Source: Gilvimarinus polysaccharolyticus
Lineage (GTDB): Bacteria > Pseudomonadota > Gammaproteobacteria > Pseudomonadales > Cellvibrionaceae
Assembly: GCF_001187555.1 (NCBI RefSeq)
Contig: NZ_LFIJ01000001.1
Span: 584,169 to 648,168 of the forward strand
Reading direction: 5' to 3'
DNA: 64,000 nt
The position numbers were made by a program, and so were the translations under genes. The notes under the pieces are model-generated. The model saw nothing but the letters and a program-made list of their open reading frames with translations. It was not told the DNA's origin and searched no databases. Below, in pieces: positions 8,880 to 17,762 of the stretch; positions within the stretch are counted from its first letter, which is position 1; every line of letters starts with the position of its first letter.

Positions 8880-11800
8880 CGGATGTTCCTTTTAAGAGTT
8901 CGGTAAGTTGTTCAAACTGAAAATTATCGGTAAGCGCAGTGCATCGCTCAAAAAAGTCGCGCTGACACTTCCCCTCGGCCATTAAGGTATTTAAGTAGCG
9001 AATGAGTCCGCTTTTGTGACCAATGGTGGCCAGTGTCGCCAGTTGTTGCCGATGGGGTTCGTCCGGTAACCTAAGTGCGTTACTCATTTCGAGCTGTGGG
9101 CCTATGGTTGAATTGGCAAGCACGGCAGGAGCGTCCGAGGTGAGCAATTGATTCGCCGAAATAGCATCGTGACACCACTGAATATCAAGCAGCGCACCGA
9201 TTTTATCGAGTAGGCTGGCAATTTTTATCGGCTTAACCAAGTAAGCATTATGGGGCGCGGGTGTTATGTAAGCCGATTGATCTTCGCGAGCGTCGGCGGA
9301 TACCATAACAATCGGGCAGTTAATATGCGCGGCGCGTAAATGTTGTGCTAGCTCCCAGCCAGACAGTGCGGGCATATTGACGTCCAGCATAATAAGATCG
9401 GGTTTAGTCGCTAGTGCAACTTGTTCTGCATCCAGCGAGTTATCGACAAATTTTAGATGAAAATCCAGTGGCGCTAAAATGGCCTGTATTAATTCGCGGT
9501 GACTGGCCTCATCGTCAACTACCAACAGCGTTTTACGCGGGCCGTGATAACCGGTGATATGCGCGCTGATATTTTCGCTGCGCTCGGCTTGGGTTGGATG
9601 AATGCTGGACAACATCAGTGTGACTTTAAACGTACTGCCTTGGCCGGGAGTACTTTCAAGAGCAATATCGCCGCCCATAATGTCGGTCAGCAGGCGTGTA
9701 ATGGTTAGGCCCAGACCGGTACCTGCGATAGTGCTACCGGGGCGCTTAACGCGCTCAAAGGGGCGATAAATTCGCTCGACATCTTGTTGCGCGATACCCT
9801 CACCGGTATCCGTGATGGTAAATTCGGCTACTTGCGAGCGGTAGCGCACGTTAAAAGTTACTCGGCCTTGCTCGGTGTATTTAATGGCGTTTGATAATAA
9901 ATTAATAAGAATCTGACGTAAGCGTTGCTCATCGGTTTTAACAAATTCTGGTAAGTGACTGGAGCAAATATAATCAAACTCTAGGCCTTTGTTTTCCGCT
10001 TCTGGCCGAAACATATACACTAATTGCTCTAGCAATTGAGGGAGGCGTACTTGTTCCATATGCAAGTCGAGGCGACCTGCCTCAATTTTAGAGATATCCA
10101 ATAAACCTTCAATTAAATCCCCAAGGTGTTCGCCACTGCGACGAATCACGGCAATGGCGGCACGCTTTGAATCGGGAATAGAGGTGTCTTTCTCCAGTAA
10201 TTGGGCGTAACCCAGTACCGCATTGAGGGGCGATCGCAACTCGTGACTAATACCGGTTAGGTAGCGGCTTTTGGCTTGGTTGGCCGCCTCGGCGGTATCT
10301 TTGGCTCGCTGCAACTCTCGGTCAGTATGTTGATGGGCTGTAATCTCTTCGGTTAGCAGGCGTGTTTGTCGTTGAGTTTCTTCTTGTGCCACAACTCGGC
10401 TTTCGTGTGCGAGAACAAACAGCCAACTAATAATGCCGGTAATAATGACCAGTAAAAAAAATACTTTCCATAATGTCGTGGCAGTATTAGGCGTTGGGCT
10501 TTGAAAATAAATAAGCGATAACAGCAGCGCTGAAAAGCCGTTTATTACCCCGAGCAGCCCTAAAAAGTGACCAATACGTGAATTAACCTCAGGAATTAAG
10601 GCTGCGGGTAAAAAGCGTGTTAGCGCCGACCGCAGCTGCTCTGAATAACCCGCGCCCGGTTTACAGTAATCGCCGCAGCGGGCATCTAATGAACAGCACA
10701 GTGAACAAATATTGCCGGCATAAGCAGGGCAGTGGCTAATATCTTCGCGTTCAAAGCGGTGTTCACAAATACAACACATGGCGCTTGTTTGGTCGGCTTG
10801 ATCAAATTCAATATCGCTGGCAATTAATTCACGGGCAATATAATAGCGGCCCTTTGTCAGCCATGCGATTAAGGGAACAAAAATGAGTGTAGACCCGAGT
10901 GTTATAAAGTGGGCTAAGGCTTGAGGGGCATAACCTAATGCCCCGCTATAGCTCACCATGCCTAATAAAGTGGCAAGAATCATCGAGCCACAGCCAACTG
11001 GATTGATGTCGTACAAGTGGGCGCGTTTAAATTCGATATGTTTGGGAGACAATCCCAAGGGTTTGTTGATAGTCAGATCAGCCACTAAACAGCCAACCCA
11101 CGCGACCGCAATAATGGCGTAAAAACCAAGGGTTTGCTCCAGAGCTTGGTAGACTCCAAGCTCCATTAGTAGCAAAGCGATGGCAACATTAAATACCAAC
11201 CAGACAACTCGGCCGGGATGCGAGTGGGTGAGACGTGAGAAAAAGTTAGACCATGCGATGGAGCCTGCGTAAGCATTGGTGACATTAATTTTAAGCTGAC
11301 ACAAAACCACAAAAATACCGGCGACGGCCAGCGCTATTTCTGGCGAGTCGGTAATATAGCCAAAGGCAATGGTGTACATTTGGGTGGGGTCAGCGGCCTC
11401 GGTTAAGCTAATGCCGTGGCCTAAAACTAAAACGGCTAAAAAGGAGCCCGCTAACATTTTAATAGCACCGACCAAGATCCAGCCGGGGCCGGCAGCCATG
11501 GTGCACAACCACCAGCGCTTGCGCGTTGCCGGAGTGGGCTCGGGTATAAACCGTAAAAAATCAACCTGCTCACCGATCTGGGCAATCAGGGCAAACATAA
11601 CGGCACAAGCTGCGCCAAAAAGCATTAGGTCAAATTCGCCAGTGGGAGCGGCGCTGGTCGTGTATTGAGTCCAGTCTGTGACGGCGCTGGCATCGGCGTA
11701 AATAATAAAAATAAAAGGCAGTAGTTGTAAAATAAGCCAAATCGGTTGGCTCCAGACCTGAAAGCGACTGATGAAAGTAATGCCGTAGACCACCAGAGGA

Positions 11801-12282
11801 ATAACCATAAGGGCACTGACTAAATAACCGAGGGCCAACGGTAAACCAAATAACAGTTTTAACGCCATCGCCATGATGGCGGCTTCTAAGGCAAAAAAGA
11901 TAAACGTAAAAGAGGCATAAATAAGCGAGGTGATGGTCGAGCCAATATAGCCGAAACCTGCGCCGCGAGTTAATAGATCGATATCTAGGCCGTATTTCGC
12001 GGCGTAGTAGCTGATGGGGGTTGCCGTTAGTAAAACAATCAAGCTCACCGCAAAGATGGCGGCAATAGCGTTGGTAAAACCGTAATGGAGGGTGACAGTA
12101 CCACCGATGGCTTCGAGTGCTAAAAAAGAGATGGCACCGAGTGCGGTTATAGCCACACGAGAGGCGCTCCAGCGACGTGCGCTTTTGGCGGTAAAGCGCA
12201 GGGCATAATCTTCTAACGTTTGGTTGCCGACCCATTTGTTGTAATTGCGGCGTACACGAAATATATGCTGTTTGGCTGTCAT
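8866..12282 (-). CDS. NCS1 transporter-fused hybrid sensor histidine kinase
   Basis: An 1138-residue fusion. Residues about 1-490 are an NCS1 (purine/cytosine/hydantoin permease) domain with about 12 membrane helices. Residues 501-540 form a cluster of nine cysteines (503, 504, 506, 518, 526, 529, 530, 536, 540) with His508 and His517. Two more membrane helices (about 570-625) lead to a coiled coil, a HisKA domain with phosphoacceptor His680 in GISHELRSPLNAV, and an ATPase domain (ILINLLSNAIKYTEQG; GTGLGLTI). A receiver follows (Asp967 in LIMLDVNMP), then a 100-residue tail. The organisation recalls CbrA and CrbS, which have an SLC5 transporter instead. Divergent from the amide importer, it probably senses an amide, urea or their transport. 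Whether the transporter part still transports is unknown. Confidence 0.9.
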   Translation of the reverse strand: MTAKQHIFRVRRNYNKWVGNQTLEDYALRFTAKSARRWSASRVAITALGAISFLALEAIGGTVTLHYGFTNAIAAIFAVSLIVLLTATPISYYAAKYGLDIDLLTRGAGFGYIGSTITSLIYASFTFIFFALEAAIMAMALKLLFGLPLALGYLVSALMVIPLVVYGITFISRFQVWSQPIWLILQLLPFIFIIYADASAVTDWTQYTTSAAPTGEFDLMLFGAACAVMFALIAQIGEQVDFLRFIPEPTPATRKRWWLCTMAAGPGWILVGAIKMLAGSFLAVLVLGHGISLTEAADPTQMYTIAFGYITDSPEIALAVAGIFVVLCQLKINVTNAYAGSIAWSNFFSRLTHSHPGRVVWLVFNVAIALLLMELGVYQALEQTLGFYAIIAVAWVGCLVADLTINKPLGLSPKHIEFKRAHLYDINPVGCGSMILATLLGMVSYSGALGYAPQALAHFITLGSTLIFVPLIAWLTKGRYYIARELIASDIEFDQADQTSAMCCICEHRFEREDISHCPAYAGNICSLCCSLDARCGDYCKPGAGYSEQLRSALTRFLPAALIPEVNSRIGHFLGLLGVINGFSALLLSLIYFQSPTPNTATTLWKVFFLLVIITGIISWLFVLAHESRVVAQEETQRQTRLLTEEITAHQHTDRELQRAKDTAEAANQAKSRYLTGISHELRSPLNAVLGYAQLLEKDTSIPDSKRAAIAVIRRSGEHLGDLIEGLLDISKIEAGRLDLHMEQVRLPQLLEQLVYMFRPEAENKGLEFDYICSSHLPEFVKTDEQRLRQILINLLSNAIKYTEQGRVTFNVRYRSQVAEFTITDTGEGIAQQDVERIYRPFERVKRPGSTIAGTGLGLTITRLLTDIMGGDIALESTPGQGSTFKVTLMLSSIHPTQAERSENISAHITGYHGPRKTLLVVDDEASHRELIQAILAPLDFHLKFVDNSLDAEQVALATKPDLIMLDVNMPALSGWELAQHLRAAHINCPIVMVSADAREDQSAYITPAPHNAYLVKPIKIASLLDKIGALLDIQWCHDAISANQLLTSDAPAVLANSTIGPQLEMSNALRLPDEPHRQQLATLATIGHKSGLIRYLNTLMAEGKCQRDFFERCTALTDNFQFEQLTELLKGTSDANG

Positions 12283-12757
12283 CTAGTCTGCAATCCCCAT
12301 GGACGGTGTTTGATTTATGATTGTCTATTGGCCCGTTCGTGAGCGTTTACTGTGTTCGTGGGCTGGCTTGTCCTGGGTGTTGTTTTATTTTGCGATCAAC
12401 CGCTGCATTATTTTGGTGCACCGCTTGGTGCGTCCCAGCCAAAATGGTGCGCTATTGTTGTTGAACCGTAACTCGGTGTTTGCTGAAGTCCTTTTGTTGC
12501 GTCTTTATTGCCGTGTTTTATACCGTTGCCTGTAGTAACTATCAAAAGCCGTACCAAGTCACCTTAATTACACATTTATTCCTGCGCGCACGACTCTACC
12601 GTTAGTGCTTGAGAGTCCCTATGCGTCAAATGACGTAGCTTCATGGTGTGTTTGGCGAATAGTGCTCAAGCTCGACTTTCCTGAGAATAAGCATCGTAGG
12701 CACAGCGTGTCTGTTGCTGGGCGAACCCACTTCTGGGATAACCAATGAGGAAAGAAC
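12283..12757. other. Divergent regulatory region between the kinase and amide operons
   Basis: About 475 bases between the leftward kinase gene and the rightward importer operon. It contains operator copy (a) at 12621-12638, some 120 bases before the importer start, and a ribosome binding site GAGGAA at 12747-12752. A 72-codon open frame at 12317-12535 lacks recognisable features and I treat it as non-coding. No operator copy is seen next to the kinase start, so the kinase/regulator pair may not be autoregulated through this motif. Confidence 0.55.
12621..12638. promoter_or_regulatory. Amide-island operator, copy a
   Basis: ATGCGTCAAATGACGTAG matches the perfect copy CTACGTCAAATGACGTAG at 16 of 18 positions. 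It lies 120 bases upstream of the ABC importer binding-protein gene. The stretch TGTTTGGCGAATAGT starts 28 bases after the element begins and resembles the equivalent stretch at copy (b). Proposed binding site of the response regulator encoded at 7962-8879. Confidence 0.6.
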
Positions 12758-14029
12758 ATGGGAACTTTAGATAACGCACCGTTAGTTGACCTTGGGGGTC
12801 GACTACCAAGCTTAATGAAAGGCCTAGCCGCTGCCGTGGCTGGTGTAACTTTGGCGTTTTCGGCGGCCGTTAGTGCAGCGCCGGCGACCTCCGAGGTTAA
12901 CACTACTGATCTGGCTGTGACCGATGATACGGTTACAGTAGGTATTCTTCACTCTGTGACCGGCACCATGGCGATCAGTGAGACTGGTTCGGTACAAGCA
13001 GAGAAGTTGGCTATTGAGCAAATCAACGCCATGGGCGGTGTGCTCGGCCGTCAAATTGAATACGTTCAAGAAGATGGTGCTAGTGACTGGCCAACCTTTG
13101 CTGAAAAATCACGTAAATTGTTGCTGCAAGATAAAGTAGCCTCGGTTTTTGGTTGCTGGACTTCGGCTTCGCGTAAAGCGGTGCTGCCGGTGTTTGAGCA
13201 GTATAACGGCATGTTGTACTACCCCACCTTTTACGAGGGTTTAGAGCAGTCGCCTAATGTTATCTATACCGGTCAAGAAGCGACTCAACAAATTCTTGCG
13301 GGTATCGATTGGGTTGTAAAAGAGAAGGGTGCAAAAACCTTCTACCTGCTGGGCTCTGATTATATCTGGCCTCGCACCTCTAACAAAATTGCTCGTAAGC
13401 ACATCGAAAAGCTGGGCTTAAAAGTGGTTGGTGAAGATTACTATCCACTAGGTCACACTCAGTTCAACTCGGTGATCAACAAGTTCAAGTTGAAAAAGCC
13501 TGACGTTATCTTTGCATCGGTTGTGGGTGGCTCTAACGTTGCCTTTTACAAGCAGCTTAACGCTGCTGGTATTGACATGACCAAAGAGAAGCCGTTGGTG
13601 TTGACTATCTCTGTAACCGAAGATGAAATCTTGGGTATCGGTGGTGAGAACATCGTAGGTGCTTACGCTTCTATGAAGTACTTCCAGAGCTTGACCAACA
13701 GCAATAACGTTGAATTTGTTAAAGCGTTTAAAAAGCGTTGGGGTGACGACATCGTTATCGGTGATGTAACTCAAGCGGCTTACCTTGGTCCTTGGTTGTG
13801 GAAAGCAGCTGTTGAAAAAGCGGGTTCATTTGATGTGGATAAAGTTCGCGCCGCTTCACCTGATATCGAGCTGACGACTGCACCAGAAGGCTACGTTAAA
13901 GTGCATCCTAATCATCACTTGTGGTCTAAGACTCGTATTGGTAACGCAAAGCTTGATGGCCAATATGAAATTGTTTACGAAACTGATGAGCTGATTGAGC
14001 CAAATCCGTTCCCAGAAGGTTACCAGTAG
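12758..14029 (+). CDS. urtA: Amide/urea ABC transporter substrate-binding protein (UrtA/FmdD family)
   Basis: A 423-residue periplasmic binding protein of the UrtA/FmdD/AmiC branch. The signal peptide has a long n-region: GAGGAA at 12747-12752 supports the ATG at 12758, and the hydrophobic core (GLAAAVAGVTLAFSAAVSAA) begins only after residue 20. The body carries the family segments VGILHSVTGTMAISETG, GASDWPTFAEKSRKLL, FGCWTSASRKAVLPVFE and MLYYPTFYEGLEQSPNV. UrtA binds urea, and the related FmdD of Methylophilus binds short amides. The genes downstream are amidases and no urease is present in the window, so amides are the more likely ligand here. Two hairpins follow, so this first gene is probably the most abundant product of the operon. 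Confidence 0.92.
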   Translation: MGTLDNAPLVDLGGRLPSLMKGLAAAVAGVTLAFSAAVSAAPATSEVNTTDLAVTDDTVTVGILHSVTGTMAISETGSVQAEKLAIEQINAMGGVLGRQIEYVQEDGASDWPTFAEKSRKLLLQDKVASVFGCWTSASRKAVLPVFEQYNGMLYYPTFYEGLEQSPNVIYTGQEATQQILAGIDWVVKEKGAKTFYLLGSDYIWPRTSNKIARKHIEKLGLKVVGEDYYPLGHTQFNSVINKFKLKKPDVIFASVVGGSNVAFYKQLNAAGIDMTKEKPLVLTISVTEDEILGIGGENIVGAYASMKYFQSLTNSNNVEFVKAFKKRWGDDIVIGDVTQAAYLGPWLWKAAVEKAGSFDVDKVRAASPDIELTTAPEGYVKVHPNHHLWSKTRIGNAKLDGQYEIVYETDELIEPNPFPEGYQ

Positions 14030-14040
14030 ACAGTACTCCA

Positions 14041-14056
14041 GGCCGCGCAAGCGGCC
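14041..14056 (+). other. GNRA-capped hairpin after the binding-protein gene
   Basis: GGCCGC-GCAA-GCGGCC is a perfect 6-bp stem with a GCAA tetraloop, 12 bases after the stop codon and directly ahead of the terminator hairpin. It has no T-tract of its own. Such stems often protect the 3' end of an abundant upstream message; that role is inferred. Confidence 0.6.
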
Positions 14057-14061
14057 AACAG

Positions 14062-14092
14062 AACCCACCGATAACGGGTGGGTTCTTCTTTT
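14062..14092 (+). terminator. Partial intrinsic terminator between importer genes
   Basis: Stem AACCCACC / GGTGGGTT with loop GATAACG and tail CTTCTTTT. It lies between the binding-protein gene and the first permease gene, 48 bases before the latter. It probably stops part of transcription, giving excess binding protein over membrane components. Confidence 0.8.
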
Positions 14093-14139
14093 ACGAAAAC
14101 ATGAAGTTTCTTTTGAATTTTCTCCACGAGGATTGAGCG

Positions 14140-15066
14140 ATGTTCGCCGATTACACGACCTCTGAGTTAATGTCGATATTTGCCATGCAGGGCTTTTCAG
14201 GATTAATTTTATTTTCTGTCTTTGTTCTTATGGCGTTAGGGCTGGCTATTATTTTTGGCCAGATGGGCGTTATCAATATGGCGCATGGCGAGTTTATGAT
14301 CCTCGGTGCGTATGTTACTTATTTAACATCTAATGTTTTTTCCGAGTATATGCCGGCGTTGTTTGGTGGATACTTTTTTGTCGCCATGATATTGGCGTTT
14401 ATTGCCGCAGGTGCTTTAGGTATGTTGGTGGAGTGGGCCATGATTCGCCATTTATACCACCGGCCACTGGATACCTTGTTAGCCACTTGGGGTTTAAGTC
14501 TTATTTTGCAGCAGCTTTACCGCACTATTTTTGGCGCGCGAGAGGTTGGTGTCACTTTGCCAGATTGGTTGATGGGGTCGGTTCAAATTACCGATATTAT
14601 TGAAGTGCCCATTAACGGTATTTTTGTGATGACCTTGGCCGTTGGTATCTCGGTATTGATTGCGGCACTTATGTATCGTTCACGCTGGGGTATTCAAGTG
14701 CGTTCGGTAGTGCAAAATCGTCCGATGGCAGGGGCTGTTGGTATTAATACCGCCCGAGTTGATCGCTTAACATTTGGTTTGGGGTGTGGTATCGCGGGTG
14801 TTGCCGGCAGTGCATTTACCATGATCGGATCCACTGGTCCTACCTCTGGTCAGTTATATATTGTTGATACATTTTTAGTTGTAGTGTTTGGTGGTGCGGC
14901 AAGTTTGCTGGGAACCATTGCCTCTGCATTTACTATTTCTCAAGCGCAATCGACCATGGAGTTTTTCCTCAGCGGTTCAATGGCTAAAGTTCTGACGCTA
15001 TTGTTTGTTGTCTTCATTCTGATGCTAAGACCACAAGGTCTTTTCTCACTGAAAGTGCGTCGCTAG
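14140..15066 (+). CDS. urtB: Amide/urea ABC transporter permease (UrtB family)
   Basis: A 308-residue inner membrane permease of the LivH/UrtB type. The segment IIFGQMGVINMAHGEFMILGAY is the family signature region, and LRPQGLF near the C-terminus is also conserved. Several hydrophobic helices span the sequence. It pairs with the LivM-like permease that follows. The ATG at 14140 is preceded by GAGGA. It lies downstream of the partial terminator, so its message is probably less abundant than that of the binding protein. Confidence 0.92.
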   Translation: MFADYTTSELMSIFAMQGFSGLILFSVFVLMALGLAIIFGQMGVINMAHGEFMILGAYVTYLTSNVFSEYMPALFGGYFFVAMILAFIAAGALGMLVEWAMIRHLYHRPLDTLLATWGLSLILQQLYRTIFGAREVGVTLPDWLMGSVQITDIIEVPINGIFVMTLAVGISVLIAALMYRSRWGIQVRSVVQNRPMAGAVGINTARVDRLTFGLGCGIAGVAGSAFTMIGSTGPTSGQLYIVDTFLVVVFGGAASLLGTIASAFTISQAQSTMEFFLSGSMAKVLTLLFVVFILMLRPQGLFSLKVRR

Positions 15067-15078
15067 GAGGGTTAGCGT

Positions 15079-16245
15079 ATGTCTTATGCAAATTTACGAA
15101 CTCTGTTGCCGAAAAACGATATTCTCAATTTTGCGGTGCTGGCGTTAATTTTAGTGGTGGTATTACCGTTAAGTATGGATTTATTCCGTCTTAACTTGAT
15201 AGGTAAGTACCTTACTTATTCTTTTGTCGCACTAGGTTTGGTGTTGTGTTGGGGTTACGGTGGTATTTTAAGTTTAGGTCAAGGGGTTTTCTTTGGTCTG
15301 GGTGGTTATGCCATGGCGATGTTTTTAAAGATCGAAGCATCGTCACCAGAAAATACCGCTATTCAATCAACCCCTGGTATTCCAGACTTTATGGACTGGA
15401 ACCAGCTCACTGAACTTCCTTGGTTTTGGCAGCCGTTTCACAGCCTAACGTTTACTGTGATAGCGATTATTGTGATTCCGTCGATCTTTGCCTACATCAT
15501 TGGGGTTGCAATGTTTAAGCGTCGGGTTGGTGGTGTTTACTTCGCCATTATTACTCAAGCGGTTGCGGCAATCTTGACCATTTTGATTATAGGTCAGCAA
15601 GGTTATACCGGTGGTGTTAATGGTATTACGGATTTACGTACCTTGTTTGGCTGGGATATTCGTACCAATGAAGCTAAATACATATTCTATTTTTTGTGTG
15701 TGTTTATGTTGTTCTTGTGTCTTGGTGTTGCTCAGTACGTACGCAAAAGTAAGCTTGGCCGTTTGTTGGTTGCCATGCGCGAGATGGAAGATCGGGTACG
15801 CTTTTCGGGCTACGATGTCGCTAACTTTAAAATCTTTGTGTTCTGTCTTGGCTCTGCATTTGCAGCCATAGGTGGCGCAATGTTTACACTGCAGGTTGGC
15901 TTTATGTCACCTACGTTTGTCGGCATTGTACCTTCTATCGAAATGGTAATTTTCTGCGCAGTAGGCGGTCGATTGTCTATCTTTGGTGCCGTTTATGGCG
16001 CGCTTTTGGTGAACTGGGCGAAATCGACTTTCTCTGAGAGTTTCCCAGAGTTGTGGTTGTTTGCGATGGGTGCACTGTTCATTGGTGTTGTTATGGCTTT
16101 CCCCGATGGTTTGGCGGGTCTTTACAGCAAATACGGTGAGCCACATGTGACACGATTACTTGACCGATTTACTAGCTCTAAAAGTAAAACTTCAGGGGAT
16201 AGTGATTTGCCGCCTGAAATGGAAGCCGAAGGAGGTAACTCATGA
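15079..16245 (+). CDS. urtC: Amide/urea ABC transporter permease (UrtC family)
   Basis: A 388-residue LivM/UrtC-type permease. Family marks include LVLCWGYGGILSLGQGVFFGLGGYAMAM in the membrane core and GGVYFAIITQAVAAI before the central loop, then GYTGGVNGITD. A hydrophilic tail rich in Ser, Lys and Glu ends the protein in the cytoplasm. A strong ribosome binding site (AGGAGGG) precedes it. Its stop overlaps the ATP-binding subunit start (ATGA), so the two are translationally coupled. Confidence 0.92.
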   Translation: MSYANLRTLLPKNDILNFAVLALILVVVLPLSMDLFRLNLIGKYLTYSFVALGLVLCWGYGGILSLGQGVFFGLGGYAMAMFLKIEASSPENTAIQSTPGIPDFMDWNQLTELPWFWQPFHSLTFTVIAIIVIPSIFAYIIGVAMFKRRVGGVYFAIITQAVAAILTILIIGQQGYTGGVNGITDLRTLFGWDIRTNEAKYIFYFLCVFMLFLCLGVAQYVRKSKLGRLLVAMREMEDRVRFSGYDVANFKIFVFCLGSAFAAIGGAMFTLQVGFMSPTFVGIVPSIEMVIFCAVGGRLSIFGAVYGALLVNWAKSTFSESFPELWLFAMGALFIGVVMAFPDGLAGLYSKYGEPHVTRLLDRFTSSKSKTSGDSDLPPEMEAEGGNS

Positions 16246-16991
16246 GCTCAAGTAACACAGACTTTGTGCTTGCGGTTGAAGGGCTAACAGTTTCGTTTGA
16301 TGGTTTTAAAGCTGTTAATGATTTAAGTTTTTATGTTGATAAAAACGAAATCCGAGTTATTGTTGGCCCCAATGGTGCTGGTAAAACCACGGTTCTCGAT
16401 TTGATTTGCGGGCGAACTAAAGCCACTGAAGGCTCTATTAAGTTCCGCAATAAAGAGCTGACAAAAATGAAAGAGCATCAGATCGTCCGGGCGGGTGTGG
16501 GACGAAAGTTTCAAACGCCATCTATTTACGGAGATTTGACGGTATTTGAAAACTTAGAAATTTCTTTTCCTCGTGGACGTTCGGTCTTTGGCGCCTTGAC
16601 CTTTAAGCGCGATGCTGAAGTGTTGCAGCGTGTTGATGAAATATCGCGCATGATTTTTCTCGATGAGCTACTGCACACTCGCGGCGATCTGCTCAGTCAC
16701 GGTCAAAAACAGTGGTTAGAGATCGGTATGCTGTTGATTCAAGACCCTGAGTTGTTGATGTTGGATGAGCCTGTTGCGGGTATGTCGGTATCAGAACGCC
16801 GTAAAACCGCTGAGTTATTGCGCACAATTACTAAAGATCGTTCGGTGATTGTGATTGAGCATGATATGCAATTTGTCGCTGAGATTGCCGATAAAGTGAC
16901 AGTCTTGCATCAAGGCAAAATCTTAGCGGAAGGAACAGCAGAGCACGTTAAACAAGATCCTAAAGTCATCGAAGTATATTTAGGCCATTGA
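16242..16991 (+). CDS. urtD: Amide/urea ABC transporter ATP-binding protein (UrtD family)
   Basis: A 249-residue ABC ATPase. The Walker A motif is GPNGAGKTT (about residues 39-47). The signature reads LSHGQKQWLEIGMLL rather than LSGGQ, the usual form in UrtD. Walker B is LLMLDEPVAGM, followed by the switch His of IVIEHDMQFV. It energises the UrtBC-type permease pair from the cytoplasmic face with its partner. Start by ATGA overlap with the preceding gene; GGAGGT at 16231-16236 is its ribosome binding site. Confidence 0.93.
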   Translation: MSSSNTDFVLAVEGLTVSFDGFKAVNDLSFYVDKNEIRVIVGPNGAGKTTVLDLICGRTKATEGSIKFRNKELTKMKEHQIVRAGVGRKFQTPSIYGDLTVFENLEISFPRGRSVFGALTFKRDAEVLQRVDEISRMIFLDELLHTRGDLLSHGQKQWLEIGMLLIQDPELLMLDEPVAGMSVSERRKTAELLRTITKDRSVIVIEHDMQFVAEIADKVTVLHQGKILAEGTAEHVKQDPKVIEVYLGH

Positions 16992-17001
16992 GGAGAAGAC
17001 T

Positions 17002-17691
17002 ATGCTGAATGTGTCTGATTATCGAGTCAGTTACGGCCAGAGCAATATTATTAGCGGCATGAATTTCTCTGTAGCACCTAATGAAATTGTTGCGGTAATG
17101 GGTCGTAACGGAATGGGCAAAACCACACTCATGAAATCACTGATGGGGGTTATCCCATCAGAGTCCGGTAGCGTTACCCTTGATGGCACGGAAGTGTCCG
17201 GCATGAAAAGCTATCAGCGGGTTGAATCCGGCTTTGGCTTTGTACCGCAGGGGCGCATGATCTTTTCGAGCATGACCGTTAAAGAGAATATTGAAACGGG
17301 TTTGACTACCACGAACTCGCGCCATGTGCCGCGAGATCTTTACGATATGTTTCCAGTGCTGTTGGAAATGCGCAACCGTCGTGGCGGTAATTTGTCGGGC
17401 GGGCAGCAACAGCAGTTGGCGATTGCTCGGGCTTTGGCAAGTAACCCTAAAATGTTATTGCTGGATGAGCCCACAGAAGGAATTCAACCATCGATTATTC
17501 GTGATATGGCGCGCACGCTTAAAGAAATTCGCGATCAGCGCGGCTTGTCGATTGTTGTCTCTGAGCAAGTGCTGAGTTTTGCCCTCGATATTGCCGATCG
17601 AATTTTGGTGATTGAAAAAGGTGAGATTGTGCACGAAGAACTTAGATCAAATGTAGATGAAGCCAAAGTGGCTTCTTATCTGTCGGTGTAA
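17002..17691 (+). CDS. urtE: Amide/urea ABC transporter ATP-binding protein (UrtE family)
   Basis: A 229-residue ABC ATPase of the LivF/UrtE class. Walker A is GRNGMGKTT, the signature is [15 protein letters not shown] and Walker B is [15 protein letters not shown]. It completes a five-gene branched-chain-type importer, the only transporter of the operon apart from the kinase's fused domain. It lies 10 bases after the previous gene. An intrinsic terminator follows its stop codon, separating it from amiE. Confidence 0.93.
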   Translation: MLNVSDYRVSYGQSNIISGMNFSVAPNEIVAVMGRNGMGKTTLMKSLMGVIPSESGSVTLDGTEVSGMKSYQRVESGFGFVPQGRMIFSSMTVKENIETGLTTTNSRHVPRDLYDMFPVLLEMRNRRGGNLSGGQQQQLAIARALASNPKMLLLDEPTEGIQPSIIRDMARTLKEIRDQRGLSIVVSEQVLSFALDIADRILVIEKGEIVHEELRSNVDEAKVASYLSV

Positions 17692-17712
17692 AAACACACC
17701 ATACAACGGTTT

Positions 17713-17750
17713 GGTGCAATAGCTGTCGTGGCTATTGTGCCGGTTTTTTT
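17713..17750 (+). terminator. Intrinsic terminator/attenuator directly before amiE
   Basis: An 11-bp stem (17713-17723 with 17731-17741, two G-U pairs) with loop TGTCGTG, followed by GG and seven T residues. It ends two bases before the AGGAG ribosome binding site of amiE at 17752-17756. In Pseudomonas aeruginosa amiE is controlled by AmiR antitermination at a leader terminator, but no amiR gene is present here. It may simply reduce read-through into the amidase. Confidence 0.75.
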
Positions 17751-17762
17751 CAGGAGTTAACG

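Noticed and set aside
12317-12535. Open reading frame of 72 codons
   Set aside because: No recognisable domain or convincing ribosome binding site, and it sits in the regulatory gap between divergent operons.
12649-12663. Sigma-54 promoter before the importer operon
   Set aside because: TTGGCGAATAGTGCT has GG and GC elements, but only eight bases lie between them, while sigma-54 sites need ten.
12758-17691. Pure urea transporter of a urease operon
   Set aside because: The importer is UrtA-E-like, but no urease or urea carboxylase gene is present in the window and amidases follow directly.
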